NCBI GenBank assembly: GCA_003427395.1
Contig: BFEA01000312.1
Location: forward strand, 954,631-1,018,630
Source of the DNA: Chara braunii
Taxonomy: Eukaryota; Streptophyta; Charophyceae; Charales; Characeae
Direction: 5' to 3'
Length of the DNA: 64,000 bases
Made by a program: the position numbers and the translations under genes. Under the pieces are notes generated by a model. It searched no databases. It was not told where the DNA came from and saw only the letters and a program-made list of their open reading frames with translations. Shown here piece after piece: positions 42,801 through 54,420 of the stretch. Within the stretch, counting starts at the first letter, position 1, and every line of letters starts with the position of its first letter.

Positions 42801-43720
42801 ACGCAAGACTTCCACGTACTCCAAACTGTGTGAATGTAGAATGATCCCAAGTACAGACTCAGAGAGCGGACTGACTGGACTGGGTTGGACTAGCTGGTAC
42901 CGACAGAGGTACCGACCTGGACTGGACTACCCCAAATACAACACAGGTCTGTGGGAATAGGCCAAGGGGTTGGTCTCACAGGCCAACCAGAGGTCCGCTA
43001 CACGATTCTCAGCCTGTGATAGATCGCCTAGATACAAGCACGCTTCCACCAAGAAGCGGAACTCTACCAAAGAAAAAGAAAACCCGAGTAGTCTAGGATG
43101 CGGAGCAAGCTCCATGCTGAGTCCATGCAATGCAACCTAGGCTATAAAATGTCGCAAAAGCAGCAATGTCCCAGCTAACAGTCTGTGTCGGACCTGTAGG
43201 GATGGCGGCCCGACAGGATGGAGACGAAGGGGTAGAGGAAGGAGGAAGTGGAGATGGAGCTAGAAGGGACAGGGCAACTCCGACGCAGACTCAACACCGT
43301 ACTCCAACAAGTGCAAAAATGATGAATGACGAAAAACAAACAAAAGATGGGGTATACCCCCAGCGGACTGACTGACTGGACTGGACTGGCCTGGTACCGA
43401 CAATGGTACCGGGCAGGACTGGAACAGCACACGGCCTGTGGGGTCAGGCCACGACCTAATCCCACAGGCCGGATTGGCAAATAGCCAAATAGGCCCTGGC
43501 TGTAGGCCAAGGCAGATGGAGGCCCGTTGCACGATCCTCAGACCTGTAATGGATCGCAAGAGCCATAAACACGCTATGCGCAAAAGCAGCGGAACTCTGC
43601 AATAAAAAGAAAGTTGAGAAATCTAGGATGCGGAGTCCATGCGATGCAACCTAAGCTACATAATGTCAAATGAAACGCAAATGTCTAGTATACACATCCT
43701 AGCTAACAACAGAAAATGAA
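42740..43720. repeat. Diverged tandem duplication of about 510 bp
   Basis: AGCGGACTGACTG occurs at 42865 and 43372, CTAGGATGCGGAG at 43093 and 43623, and CAGCTAACA-like ends near 43170 and 43700, all in the same order. Each unit contains short (GGACT)n-like runs and GGTACCGA palindromes. No coding content. Confidence 0.8.
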
Positions 43721-44433
43721 ATGTAGATATATACAATCCTAAAGTCCTAGAGGCAATTGCGTCAGTGCTGAAAGGAAAAAGAGCAATATGTCACAAAATA
43801 ATGTCATGTCGATGAACCACTAAGAGTGAGATGGTCTCAGAGGGGGTGAATGCAGCCTAAGAATCGAAACTCCTAAGGGCAATCACACATGAAGGTGGGA
43901 TAGGTCATCAGGCTCAAGGTGGGAGAGTGGTAGCGAAACAAAACCAAGGACTCTAACAGATAGACCATCAGGGCGGATAATGGTCGACAAAAGGATGACA
44001 CCATGCAGGGTCGACCATGAAAAGGGGGAGTCTGGAATAGGGTGGAGATATGCCTAACTGAAGGCATGCAAGGGTCGGCACTAGGGTTATGAGGGCAGTG
44101 GGTAAGGGAAACATGCACACAACTCACCGACTGTGGGAGGAGGGAGCGAGATCTGGAAGCAAGGAAGTCAAGATAACGCTACGGTCTCAATGCCTATGCG
44201 ATACCAAGGGAGAGCCCAACTCAAAGAGACCTAGCTAAGTGAGAACCATCATGCGACAGATGCAAGGGAATGTACAGGGTAGGGTGGTGGCGTGAAGTAG
44301 TCACGTCCAAAGTAGCTGAAGTCGATAAGGTGGCTGAAGTCGAGAAGGTAGCTGAAGTCATCGAAGTGGTCGATGACGTCGATGGAGTAGCACTCGAGTC
44401 GATGTCGAAGCAGAGCCGCAAAACGCTGACATC
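43721..44433. other. Sequence beyond the 3' end of RE5; possible RE5 3' LTR
   Basis: Because RE5 runs leftward, its 3' LTR should begin just below 44434. No second LTR copy is in the window, so it cannot be delimited. An 18-bp minisatellite containing GCTGAAGTCGA occurs three times at 44311-44366. Confidence 0.4.
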
Positions 44434-45147
44434 CTAAAGAAGTTGATGATGGAGTGCATGATGGTGTGAGTCAGTAAGGAAATGGTAGGTGATCAGAGTG
44501 TCAATCGTCAAGACGTCGAGGGTGTCGACAAGTGCGCTGTGGACGCGCGAAGGCGTTCGTCTGCTGCTGAAGGACGGTCTCAGAGGGAGCGGGCTCGTCC
44601 TCAGCGATCTCCTCAGCCCCGGAGGAGAAGGAAGAGGGTCAATCGACTGAGTAAGAGCAGATGTCTCAGCACGACGAGCACGATCATATGCACACACCAA
44701 CATCTGGGCGTGCTCCAAGTGCTCGAGGGGCTCCCAAGTAGCCTCCTCATCAAGATAACCCTTCCAACGCACAAGGTACTCGATGCGTGGAGGGATATCG
44801 TTGGTAACTCGACGAGATACGATGTCGAAAATGGCGAACTCCTCGTGATCCTCAACCATGATAGGTGGAGGACGCTCATAAGAATGTATGGCGAAGCGCT
44901 CGGACGGTCTGCGATAAGGACGCAGCAAGGATACGTGGTAAACATCGTGTACGCGAGCCTGTCGAAGGTAATCAGGTAGCTTCACACGGAAGTTGACCGG
45001 GCTAGCGGCAGTATCAGAATCCACGGCCTGAAGGATGCGACATGGACCGAAGAAACGACGCCTAAACTTGCGAAGCGTATCTGCTTCGAGTTGTAAGTGG
45101 TGTGCGTCGACGAGCACATCGTCATCGACTTTGAATGAGTAATCCAT
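44434..45147 (-). pseudogene. pol: RE5 integrase C-terminus with chromodomain
   Basis: The 237-residue open stretch has the integrase tail (DDVLVDAHHLQL, RRRFFGPCRIL, YHVSLLRPYRR) followed by a canonical chromodomain at about 44800-44700. IEYLVRWKGYLDEEATWEPL includes the aromatic residues of the methyl-lysine cage (Y, W, and W in TWEP). Chromodomains of chromoviruses bind modified histone H3 and steer integration to heterochromatin. A Ser/Pro/Arg-rich extension of about 70 residues follows. This part is open throughout; the upstream integrase core is not. Confidence 0.85.
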
Positions 45148-45997
45148 TCGTGATCAGTTTGCTCGTGCGACCATGTGAGTCTGGGAATCAGCTAGACTCT
45201 CGTGTGCGCACTTCATAATCGTCGTCATGTGGGCGATCTAGTCATCCAGCGTAGGACAACGAGTGTCTGGGCGCAACCGTGATGGTCGTAGGAAGTCTGT
45301 GGGTACTCGAGGGTGGTACCCGAGGTCACAATAGAAGGCAACATCCCCGTGGTTGGCGAAACAACATGGTTGTGCGCAATCTCCGCGTGGGCTAAGTGTA
45401 AGTCCCACTGCTGGTCATCCCTAACAAACTTTCAGAGGATATTAGCGAGAGTTTTATTGGTGACCTAAGTCTAACCATCCGTTTGAGGGTGGTAAAACGA
45501 TGAGGAGCGGAGTTGGGATCCGTACATCTCATGTAGGCGTCACCAGACTATGCTGGTAAAGCGCGGGTCACGGTCGGAGATGATGCTCTGAGGTAAGTCG
45601 TGATCTCTCATGACTCGGTCGAAGACGATGTCGACGACCTTACGGGTGCTAATTCGATAGCGGCATGGGACAAAACATGCACGCTTCTTGAAGCGATCGA
45701 CGACGATCAAGATAGCATCATGACCGCGCTCAGTGGGTGGGCGGAGGGGACCAATGAAATCCATCGAGATGGACTGCCAACGACCCTCGGGTATGGGTAC
45801 GGGCTGAAGTAACCCATACGGGAGGTGGTTCGCACTGTTCACCTCCTGACAGGTAGGACACTCATGGATGTAGGCTTTGACGAAGTCCTTGGACTTCGGC
45901 CAAACGTATAGCGGCAAACACGAGCCAACGTCTTGTGTAAGCCCATATGACCAGCAACTGCCTGGTCATGGAACTCTGCTACAGCCTGGACGCGGAC
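45148..45997 (-). pseudogene. pol: RE5 integrase core, catalytic Glu replaced by a stop
   Basis: The open stretch 45917-45540 contains the zinc-finger end (HECPTCQEVN), Asp in SMDFIG and Asp in IISDRDPRF. Below it the usual HPQTDGQTE reads HPQTDG-stop-T-stop (TAG at 45471-45473 and 45465-45467 on the minus strand). The third catalytic residue codon is therefore itself nonsense. Several further frame changes separate it from the chromodomain part. Confidence 0.8.
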
Positions 45998-46830
45998 CTA
46001 TCCGGTGGAGGGAACGCAGATACGTGGTTCTAGCTGACCAGATCTGCCATGCCAGTACACGAGACGGTTCTCACAAAGGGAGTATGAGGGAACGGTCTTG
46101 CCACTCCGCAGTGTCTCGTGGATGACGCGGTAATCCGGGCAGTGACGGTACTTGGTGCGATATGCATCGATCACTGACTGATCAACAGTGGTGATGGAGA
46201 TGGCAACAAGATGGATGGGTTCCTGATTGTGATCAGGACGGCGGGACAAGGCATCGGCGATGCGGTTCGTTTCACCCTTGATGGGCTGAGTGGTGAAACT
46301 GAACTCGGATAAGTCACGCCACCAACGTGCCTGTCGAGGGGAAAGCTTGGGCTTCGTGAGGAAAGTCTGGATAACTAAGTTGTCCGTGCGCACCGTGAAG
46401 GGCGCCCCGTGCAGGTAATGACGCCAATGCCAGGTAACATAAACTACTTCGAGAACCTCACGTTCATCGACAGTGTAGTTTATCTCGGCAGGCAGTAGCT
46501 GACGGGAGTAGAAGACGATCGGGCAATCCCCAGCACGAGCCTCAACAGTCCCATCCTCCGTGATGGTCAGGGAGTAAGTAATGGGAGGACTGTTAGTGGA
46601 GGGAAGTGGTGGGAGGATAGCGTCTGTCGAGAAGCAGTGTCAGTAGGAGTGGGGGGGGAAGGAGGAACATGGGGATAAGGTAAATCAGGAGGAGAGGGAA
46701 ACACCAGACAAAGTATTGCTCGTACTGCAAAATCTGACGCATCAGTGGTGACGATGAAGGGGCGATCAAAATCTGGGAGGCGAAGAACCGACGCACAAGT
46801 CACCGCCTTCTTTAGGGCGCAGGAGACGTC
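45998..46830 (-). pseudogene. pol: RE5 RNase H
   Basis: Starts with RPFIVTTDASDFAV (about 46770-46730). A Pro/Ser-rich loop of about 35 residues (46700-46600) interrupts the fold where the strand after GAIL should continue. RTDNLVIQTFL (about 46390) and GETNRIADALSRRPD (about 46280-46235) complete it in a second open stretch. The inserted Pro-rich loop is common in some chromovirus RNase H domains. Confidence 0.75.
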
Positions 46831-46845
46831 CTCGTAGATGGGTGT

Positions 46846-47645
46846 CTAAAACCACGGCGGGTTCTTCCGGTGGAGGGTGGAGGTAAGGACGTAGGAATAC
46901 CTAGCGTATCCCTGGATAAAATTACTATAGTAGTTGGTGAGGCCTAGGAAACTGTGAAGCTGCTTGACAGATGTGGGGACGGGCCACTTTGCGATAGCAG
47001 TGATCTTCGTGTCGTCCATGTGGAGATCCTGGTTAGACACAAAATGTCCTAGGAAGACCACTTTGCGTTGGGCGAATCGGCACTTACTAAGCTTGGCATA
47101 GAAGTCATGCTTGCGTAAGCGCTGTAGGACATCGCGGCGGTGTCTGATATGGTCTTTTAAGGTACGACTGTAGACCAAGATGTCATCCAGGTATACGAGA
47201 ACGTATTCTTCAAGGATGTCCCTGAAGATGTCGTTCATCGCTGTCTGGAAGGTGGCGGGTGCATTGGTGAGGCCGAATGGTATCACCGTGAACTCGTAGT
47301 GGCCGAAGCGTGCTTGGAAGACGGTCTTCGGCTGATCCTCTGCAGCAAGGCGGATCTGGTGATAACCTCTACGAAGATCGATCTTCGTGAAGAAGCGGTT
47401 GCCTGCCAGACGGTTAAACAGATCATCCGTGCAGGGCATGGGATAGTTGTTCTTAACCGTGGTAGTCGATGCAGAGGTGGAGAGTTTCGTCCGCTTTGTG
47501 ACCAAAGAGGACAAGTGCACCCCAAGGGGAGTTATTGGGTTTAATGAAACCCAGTCGAATGAGTTCCTCAAGCTGACGCTTGAGTTCCGTCAGCTCTGGA
47601 ATTGAGAGTCGGTACGGTGCCTAATGGTAACACGATAGTCAGGCA
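46846..47645 (-). pseudogene. pol: RE5 reverse transcriptase, catalytic core intact
   Basis: The long open stretch (47571-46846) holds RFFTKIDLRRGYHQI (about 47395-47350), [20 protein letters not shown] (about 47285-47225), VYLDDILVYSR (about 47205-47170) and FLGLTNYYSNFIQGYA (about 46950-46900). Both catalytic motifs are intact. The fingers part (GFIKPN, CVDYRGLN-like region, 47645-47460) is scrambled by frameshifts, so no full-length enzyme could be made. Confidence 0.85.
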
Positions 47646-48123
47646 CGAGCTTGATAGAATGCTCAACACCGTACATCGGAGGGATCCCGCTGTATCAAAA
47701 ATACGGAGGGAAGATGTTGCGGTACTCTCGAATCAGGTCGCGAACGGCGGGCTCTAAGTCTGCCATGAAACGTGCGAGTTCCTCAATGTCCGCGTCGGCA
47801 CGAGACGTATGTGTAGACTCGTCAGTATCCGCAGGCTGACGGGTGGACGTAGGGATGGGAGCCGCAAAGATGGAGAAAGGGTCAGGGGGATCGGACTCCA
47901 GAGAGATGAGCTTAACCTTGGGACAGAGTGAATCATAGTGAAGAAGATCCATGACGTTCACTTAGTAGAACGTGACGTCCTTCTGTCGTATGAAGTGAGC
48001 AAACTGACGAGGGGAAGTGAAGGCGATGTTGGGGTGGGACCCTGAGGGACGAGGGCCCTGGGGAGGTAGGTCGGGAGGGGTGTCGCTCGTTGTTCCAATG
48101 AAGGGGACACAATGGGTCTGACC
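47646..48123 (-). pseudogene. pol: RE5 protease-RT linker
   Basis: Open stretch 47961-47695 encodes an acidic linker ending IEELARFMADLEPAVRDLIREYRNIFPPYF, the usual approach to the RT domain. The part before it (48127-47961) is in a different frame. Confidence 0.55.
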
Positions 48124-48600
48124 TCACTTCGTTTTGAAAACGAGTGTCTCGGTCGCAGAATTAGCCTCTGTGCCACGGAACCGGCGGCACCTGGGAGTGC
48201 CAAGGATAAAGTCGTCCCCAGTCTCGAGCACATCGAAGTATGCGAAGGAATGGTAGCGCCGAGGCGCCTGTGTACTATCCGATGGCTGGAGGGTGAGGGA
48301 GAAGTGGAGGTCTGGGACCGTCTGATCGAAGAAGCGTTGTGTCTTGTTATCTCTGAGGGTAACGGAGATAGGAGAGCGAGACCCAGAGGTAGCTAGACAA
48401 GCTTCCTCAACCACTCGAGGATGAACAAAATCTCTCTGCGAGCTAGAGTCCAATAAAGCGCAGTACACCCTCGTAGATGTCCCTAGGCGAATAGGGATAA
48501 CAGAAAGGGTGCGATCAGGGTTAGAAAGCAGAGTGAGAAGACGACGCAGGACGTTGACGTCTCTCGTGAGTCGCTCCTGACGAGACTGAAGAATGCTCAA
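48124..48600 (-). pseudogene. pol: RE5 aspartic protease, active-site Gly replaced
   Basis: VYCALLDSSSQRDFVH (about 48465-48420) is a retropepsin active site with Asp kept but the D-S-G motif reading D-S-S. FDVLETGDDFILGTPR (about 48235-48190) is the C-terminal conserved strand (usually D-xx-LG). The segment is open for 158 codons. Confidence 0.65.
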
Positions 48601-48839
48601 GTCCAGGAGAGATGAAACAACGTCATCACAAGTCGCAAGTTGAGCGCTACAACGGGTTGTGCGAATGGCGCGACGTGTCGGAAGTCTTAGAGGGAAAACA
48701 CTAGATGCGGTGGTGTACTATGAGCCAGACGGTGCCTCGACAGACAACGGGGCAGAGGGAACTGTGTCTGTCGTGTCCTGAGGATCCTCTGGTGGGGTAG
48801 CCAAAGGAGCAAACCGCGACTCGGTGGTCGGGAAGTCGG

Positions 48840-50967
48840 CTACTTGCGAGGCCTCAGTGGTACACTGCACTGTGGCGAGCTGGGTGGGGCTGGTTGGGCG
48901 AGGCCGGGGGGGGATTGAGATCGACGTTGACGAGAGATGTCAGCATAGTGCCGACCGAGGGTGGTATGGTATGGACACCGTGAGGAGGTGTGTCCATCCA
49001 GGCGGCAACGACGACAGTCGTGTCGGGCCTTAAGGGCGGCACGCTCCTCAGGGGATAGAGTTCCTTGAGGAGGGACAAAACCCTGCGGGAGGTCTATCTG
49101 AGGAATTGTGGTTGTGCAAGCGAGCCTATGCAACCTGACTGCGTGCACGACCCATGGCAGACATGGCCATCTGCAGGCGCTCGACTACCGGGACAGTGTC
49201 CTCATCCAAGTGGTACTGGATAACGTTCCGAAGCTCGATGTCCTCGGGGGCTTCCCCAATGGTAGGGTCGAGCTCGGCTAAGGCGTCCTCTCCATACTCG
49301 AGAGAACTGTAGTGCCGAGAGAATGACACTCTAGATCGAGCTGGACGACGAAAACGACCAACAAAAGAGGAGCGATCTCTGGTGGTACCGCGAGACTGGG
49401 AGGTGGCGGCTGGCCGCAAAGAGGATGGGGAGATGGAGAAGCGACTGCATATCCTCTGGTATTGACGCGCAGCCTCGTATGCTTGCTCCGCGGAAGAGAA
49501 TGATCGCCTCCATAGCTCTAAGCAGTAGTTAGTCGGTAGGCTGACGAGGAACCGGTCAGTGAGTGTGACCTCCGGTAGGAACGTCTCGTCACAAACAAGG
49601 CGAGCGTCCTGAAACACCTGGATGTGACGCTCCAGGTCGGCCGGTACAGAGGACCCGGACCATCTGGTCTGGGTGACGCGGTCTAAGGCGTCGGTGGCGT
49701 CATGACGAGCATCGAAGTGGTCCTGAAGGAAGGCCGCGAAGTCGTCCAGAGTGGGGACCTCACCCACGCGGAGGCACTGAGTATAATGATCCTCCTACGC
49801 AGTGGACGGACTGCCTCGCAATTTGGTTGCGAGCACATCGCACCACTACTCCTGACGGGTGGTCGTCAGCGAGAGTGTGCTCGTTGCTATTTACAACCAG
49901 CGAGGGACACGGGATGTGCCATCATACTCGGAAATGTCCGAGGTGCGCACATGAGGATGTCCACTGTGTTGATGGCGGGGGGAGAGAGATCGAGGCGAGT
50001 GCACTGCGGCGGCGTAAGTCGGGGCCGCTGCAGGGGCAAAGGTGGGGGAAGGCTGTGGGCCGTGGCCGCTGGCGGATGGACCAGCAGACGAGGAGGCAAC
50101 GGCCGCGGGCAGCTGTCCCAAATGGCTAGGTAAGAGGGGAGAGGCTGAGGAGCCGGTCGAGGGAAACGAGACGACATGATGGGGGTCGAGGAGGTGGTAG
50201 AGGAAGAAGAAGGGTGAGAAGCCTGTGAAGGGTGAGGTTGTCTCAAGGCCAGGATCTCCGCCTTAGCCTGCGCAATGGTGGCCTGTAAAGTGGCCACTCG
50301 CTGGGTGCGCGGGGTCGGAGGTGGACGAGGCGGAGCGGGTCTCCCAGTGGGAGGAGGAGTCCCAGCCTGGGTGGTACCCCGTTGTGGGGGTGGGGGAACG
50401 AAGGCGGGAAGAAGAGGGCGGAGTCGTAATGCCGCGACCGATGCGGGAAGCTGGGAAGCAGCACCGGTGTGGGTCGATGAAACTGCTGGGCCAGATGGTG
50501 GTATCTGGACCGCAGCACCTGCGGCAGCAGTAGATACGGTAGAGGCGGTAGGGGCCAAAGGAGGTGCCGCAACATACGGGGTGGTTTAACAGCAACGACA
50601 CTCACCACTACTGAGTGGGAGTGCTGGGCCTGAGCCACAGGGGAGGAAGAACCACCACGTCCGTGTCGCCGGAGTTGTGGGTAATCAACCGGTGAGTCGG
50701 CTGGGGATGGGGTGTGAGAGTGGAGGGGAGAGCGGTGGGGAGAGCCCTTGAGGCGGTTGACGTCAAGGGCAAGCGCGTTGATTTGCGCTTGCAATGGTCC
50801 AAGCGTACTAAGTTGCACCTGGATTGCTACAAGGACGACATGAAGGTCCATGGTGTTCGCGGATCATGAGCTGTTGACTGCGCGGTGACCTGGGATGTGG
50901 ACTGCGCCACGACGATCTCCTCGGTTGTAGCGCTCTCCGTGGGCGGCAGAGGAGGAGAAGTAGACAT
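48840..50967 (-). pseudogene. gag: RE5 gag with CCHC knuckle
   Basis: The probable start is the ATG at 50967-50965 (MSTSPPLPPTES). The N-terminal region (50967-50243) continues into a Pro/Ser/Gln-rich stretch in two overlapping frames (50851-50243, 50558-49887). The capsid domain (49767-49126) includes DDFAAFLQDHFDA and ADLERHIQVFQDARLV. The knuckle CRRC....H....C is at 49016-48975, followed by a basic/Pro tail. Frame changes occur near 50300, 49880 and 49130. Confidence 0.75.
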
Positions 50968-52490
50968 GGTGGGAGGTGGGGGGAGATATGGTTTGTGGTA
51001 TGGGGATAGGGGACCACCGGTGTCGGGCGGCTGTCTAACAGCCGAATACTCTTCAAAAAGAAAAAAAGAAGAACCTTGAGTTCGCTGTCTGATTTCTGTA
51101 TGGTTTTGACGTGTGGTTGCATGTGACCGAGGGTTTTTTTGAAAAGTTACTGGGGTCTGAGGACCCACGCTAACCTTTGGACTAGCAGGGAAGGTGGACT
51201 GAGCGACGGTCGCAAGCAGGGTCGTGCGGGCTGCCAAAAGATTGAAGTTTCGATGACAAGTTCGGAGAATCCGGGGCTGGGGATGAACCTTGAGCCGGGC
51301 CTTGGGGAATTCAGAAATAAGAAACCCATAGGGGCACCGGGGTATGGTATGAGCTGCGAGGGGGGGAGCCGTTCGAGGCCCAAGAGAGCTAGTAACCAGC
51401 TTTGCGGCCGATCGACCGAGCCACATAAATAGTCGGGTGGTCAACCAACCAGCGAGGTGATTGGCTGACGGCTTTGACACTCAGATGTGCCTGACAGGAT
51501 GAGGAAGGCGCAACGAGGCTAGAAAGGCATGGTGATCGGGGGGGTCGATCGGCAAAAAGAGAAGGGTGAGGGTAATGCTGGTACGATTCCTCGATAAGGA
51601 TCTATCTCCGAGCAACGATCGTGAGCGGTCGACGTCAGCCTGTGATAGTCTGATGGGCGGAATGATCGATCAGGCGTAGCAGGGGGTGGTGAGGTCCTAG
51701 ATCTGGTGTAGGAGGTGGCCGAGAATGGCACCGCGTGACGGAGTCGTGGTCATCGGCCAAGGTCACTACGCCAGGCGTAGGGGCAAGGGCAGAACGGATT
51801 GTGGGGATGAGGAAGGGAGTTAAGCTGCGCGACACGGGGGCCTCCTGCATGGAAGAGTGGGGCCGGCCGTAGCTCTAACTGTCTTAACTCTACATGGGAA
51901 AATGTATGAGGGAGGGTTAGCTAGGTGCGGGATACAACGGGAAAGTCACGGGGCGAGGCAAGGATCAGAAGAAAATGAGGAATCGACAGGGAAACGAGCG
52001 GGAAAGAGAAAAATCATGAGGAATGCAAAGAGAGAAGACCCGCGCATCTTGATAACTGTCAAGAGAAGGGGGCGCGCACTCGCTACTCCTTCTTGATAAC
52101 CGTTTTTCGGGAGAACAGCGACCGCGCCTACAGACAGTCGGAAAAACGGGTGAGAAGTAGAACCCCCGTAAGCACCTGGACAGAGGAGGGGGTGAGGTAC
52201 TGACCATGCAAAAGGGAAATTCACGAACGAAGCTTGGGGGCTCTGCGCGCGGAACGAAGGGATGGAGTGTGTGTTGTCGAGACGCGATCCAGGGAAAGAA
52301 TGACGGAAGGTCCTATTGGAAGAGAGAGTAAGAAGAAGGATCGAGGGTGAGGGAAAGTGAAGGAGGGACAGAGGTGGAGGCGGGAAAAGGAAGAAAAATT
52401 TGAATAAAATTTTCGTTCTGGCGCCTGTAGGAAAACAGTCCTGAGTAGCGGAGGACGGAAGGACCGACTCGGAGATGCATAGGACGAAGG

Positions 52491-52499
52491 TATAAAAGG
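52491..52499 (+). promoter_or_regulatory. Probable TATA box of RE6 LTR
   Basis: TATAAAAGG about 1.47 kb from the LTR start, comparable to the TATATAAG about 1.03 kb into the RE4 LTR. Transcription would start near 52520, that is at the A30-G-T24 junction. Confidence 0.45.
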
Positions 52500-52510
52500 A
52501 GGCTCAGCGG

Positions 52511-52544
<34 letters not shown>

Positions 52545-52565
52545 TTTTTTTTTTTTTTTTTTTTT
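52511..52565. repeat. A30-G-T24 homopolymer palindrome
   Basis: Thirty A (52511-52540), one G, then twenty-four T (52542-52565). It is self-complementary and could fold into a hairpin in RNA. Alternatively it is an expansion artefact or two tail-to-tail homopolymer junctions. Confidence 0.9.
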
Positions 52566-53104
52566 CTTTGCGTACGTTTGAGAGGCGAGCATACACAGCG
52601 CACGGTGTGTCCGTCGACTTGGAGCAGCGCTCGATCGTGAGCAGGCGTACGGAGTAGTGCAGGAGCGCTTAAGCGTTCGGGTCCTTTTGCTACCCAATTC
52701 CATACTCGCGCCCGAGAGAACGCGAGAGCGGGGAAGGGACACGAGGTTGGCGCTCGACTCTTGCGCTTGAGGCGGTCAACTTAGAATCGAAGCTCGAACG
52801 AAAGAGAGAGAGAGAGGGAGAGAGGAAGGGGGGAGCGCACGAGACTAGCGTCCGCCTTTGCACACGCAGGACCGATCGTGGCGGTGCGCTCGGACGAACG
52901 GATTAGAGAGAGAGAGAGAGAGAGAAAGAGGAAGAGTGAGAGTGGGGCGGCTCCAGCCTTCGGGAGCGTTCGGGAGCGCTCGGTCGAAGGAGGTGTGTGA
53001 GGACCCTCCACGAGAAGAAGAGGGGGAGGGCCGTGTACTCCGAGCTCGATAGACAGAGGTGGGGTTTTCCCAACAACAGGGAGAAGGCTGCGAGAGCTCG
53101 CAGC

Positions 53105-53425
53105 TTATCAGGTGTCCGTCTTCTTCAAGATCAGCGAAGTGGTGGTACGCAGAGCAAGCGCCGGAGAACAACGGTCGGGGCTCGTCTTCATTTGCGAGTT
53201 AAAGGCTTGACCTTTTCAGCGAGGCGGTAGCCAGCGAACGGCGCACGGAGCTCGCCTTCGTTTGCGAGCTCGGCTGTCTGTCCTCTTCGGATCCATGAGG
53301 TGGTAGTTGGTGGATCGAGCACGAGGCTCATCTTCGTTTGAGACGTTGGGTGCCTGTCTCCTTCAGATCAGCGAGGCAGTGGCAAAAGTCGGCAGATAGC
53401 GCATGGGGCTCACCTTCGTCGCGGG
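53105..53425 (+). repeat. RE6 LTR tandem block 1 (about 76 bp units)
   Basis: Units are marked by GGCTCGTCTTCATTTGCGAG-like words at about 53179, 53249, 53324 and 53406, each followed by a TGTCTCCTTCAGATCAGCGAGG-like segment. Divergence between units is high. Confidence 0.8.
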
Positions 53426-53741
53426 CTCTAGCGCTTGGGGAGGTGGTGCATGAAGAACAAGCTGTGGGACACGCGTGGAGGTCGGCCGCGAGCTCGAGCG
53501 CTCGCTCTTCTCCCTCGGCAAAAAAGGGGGGGTGGCAAGCACCGCATGGGGACGGCAGAGCGAACACACGGATCGTCCACGCTCGCTAGAGTTGCTCGAG
53601 GGGGAGAGTGCCGGTCGTCGACCAAAGCTCCGGGGTCGGGTTGTCACGACCGAGGGAAGCACGATATCAGGCACCGGCATCGTGCGACGGGTTTGTGTCG
53701 GGTAGGCGGAGAAAGAGAGAGGAGACGGAAAGATAGATCGA

Positions 53742-54420
53742 CGACTTATTGGTGCTCAACCGAGTCACCTCCGACCTTGACTTCTTTTTTTCGTGCGTGC
53801 TGAATTTCGGTCACGACTTATTGGTGCTCTGAAGCTCTGCTGAAAGATCTCGGACTTCAACTTCCTCTTTTTCTTTATTTTTGTGTTATAAATTCCATTC
53901 ACGCCTTATTGGTGCTTAGAAGCTCTGCTAGACGATCTTGGACTTCGATTTCCTCTTTTTCTTTTTTCAAGTTTTAAATTTCGGTCTCGACTTATTGGTG
54001 CTCAGAAGCTCTGGCGAAAGATCTCAACTGTGACCCCCTCCTTTTCTTTTTTTGTGTTCTAAATTTCGGTCACAACTTATTGGCGCGCGGATGCCCTGCT
54101 GAACCACCCCAGGCTCCGACCACTTTTTTTTTTCCTTTCTGCACACGGGATTTCGGTCACAGATGCTCGAATTGCAGTCGTTTGGTGGACCCTGGAACTT
54201 TGAGTTAGCATCCTAAGGCTCGATCGGCCAAAAACGCAAAAGTCAGCGCTCTTGGACTGTCCGGGTTGACTTGGGAGAGAGAGGAAAAGAGAAAGAAAAA
54301 GAGAACGAGAGAAGAGAAAAGGTGTGAGAAAGAAAGAGAGTGAGGGAGGGAGAGCCCGACTTATCGGTGCCCGGAGGCTCTGTCGAGCTGCTTCAGACCC
54401 CGATTCTGGATTTCAATCTC
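53742..54420 (+). repeat. RE6 LTR tandem block 2 (about 85 bp units)
   Basis: ACTTATTGGTGCTC recurs at about 53744, 53816, 53903, 53990 and 54074, and as ACTTATCGGTGCCC near 54359 after a GA-rich spacer. Each unit also has GAAGCTCTGC and a T-rich CTCTTTTTCTTT segment. Confidence 0.85.

Larger units (their letters stand above)
44434..51020 (-). mobile_element. RE5: chromovirus (Ty3/gypsy with canonical chromodomain)
   Basis: Right to left: gag, CCHC knuckle, protease, RT, RNase H, integrase and a true chromodomain. Its protein motifs differ clearly from those of RE1-RE3 (for example FFTKIDLRRGYHQI and EYLVRWKGYLDEEATWEP), so it is a separate lineage. LTRs were not located. The leader just upstream of gag appears to be cut at 51021 by RE6. 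Confidence 0.85.

Noticed and set aside
44221-44421. Continuation of the RE5 protein beyond the chromodomain stop
   Set aside because: The Ser/Thr/Ala-rich ORF comes from an 18-bp minisatellite in another frame, with no domain content.
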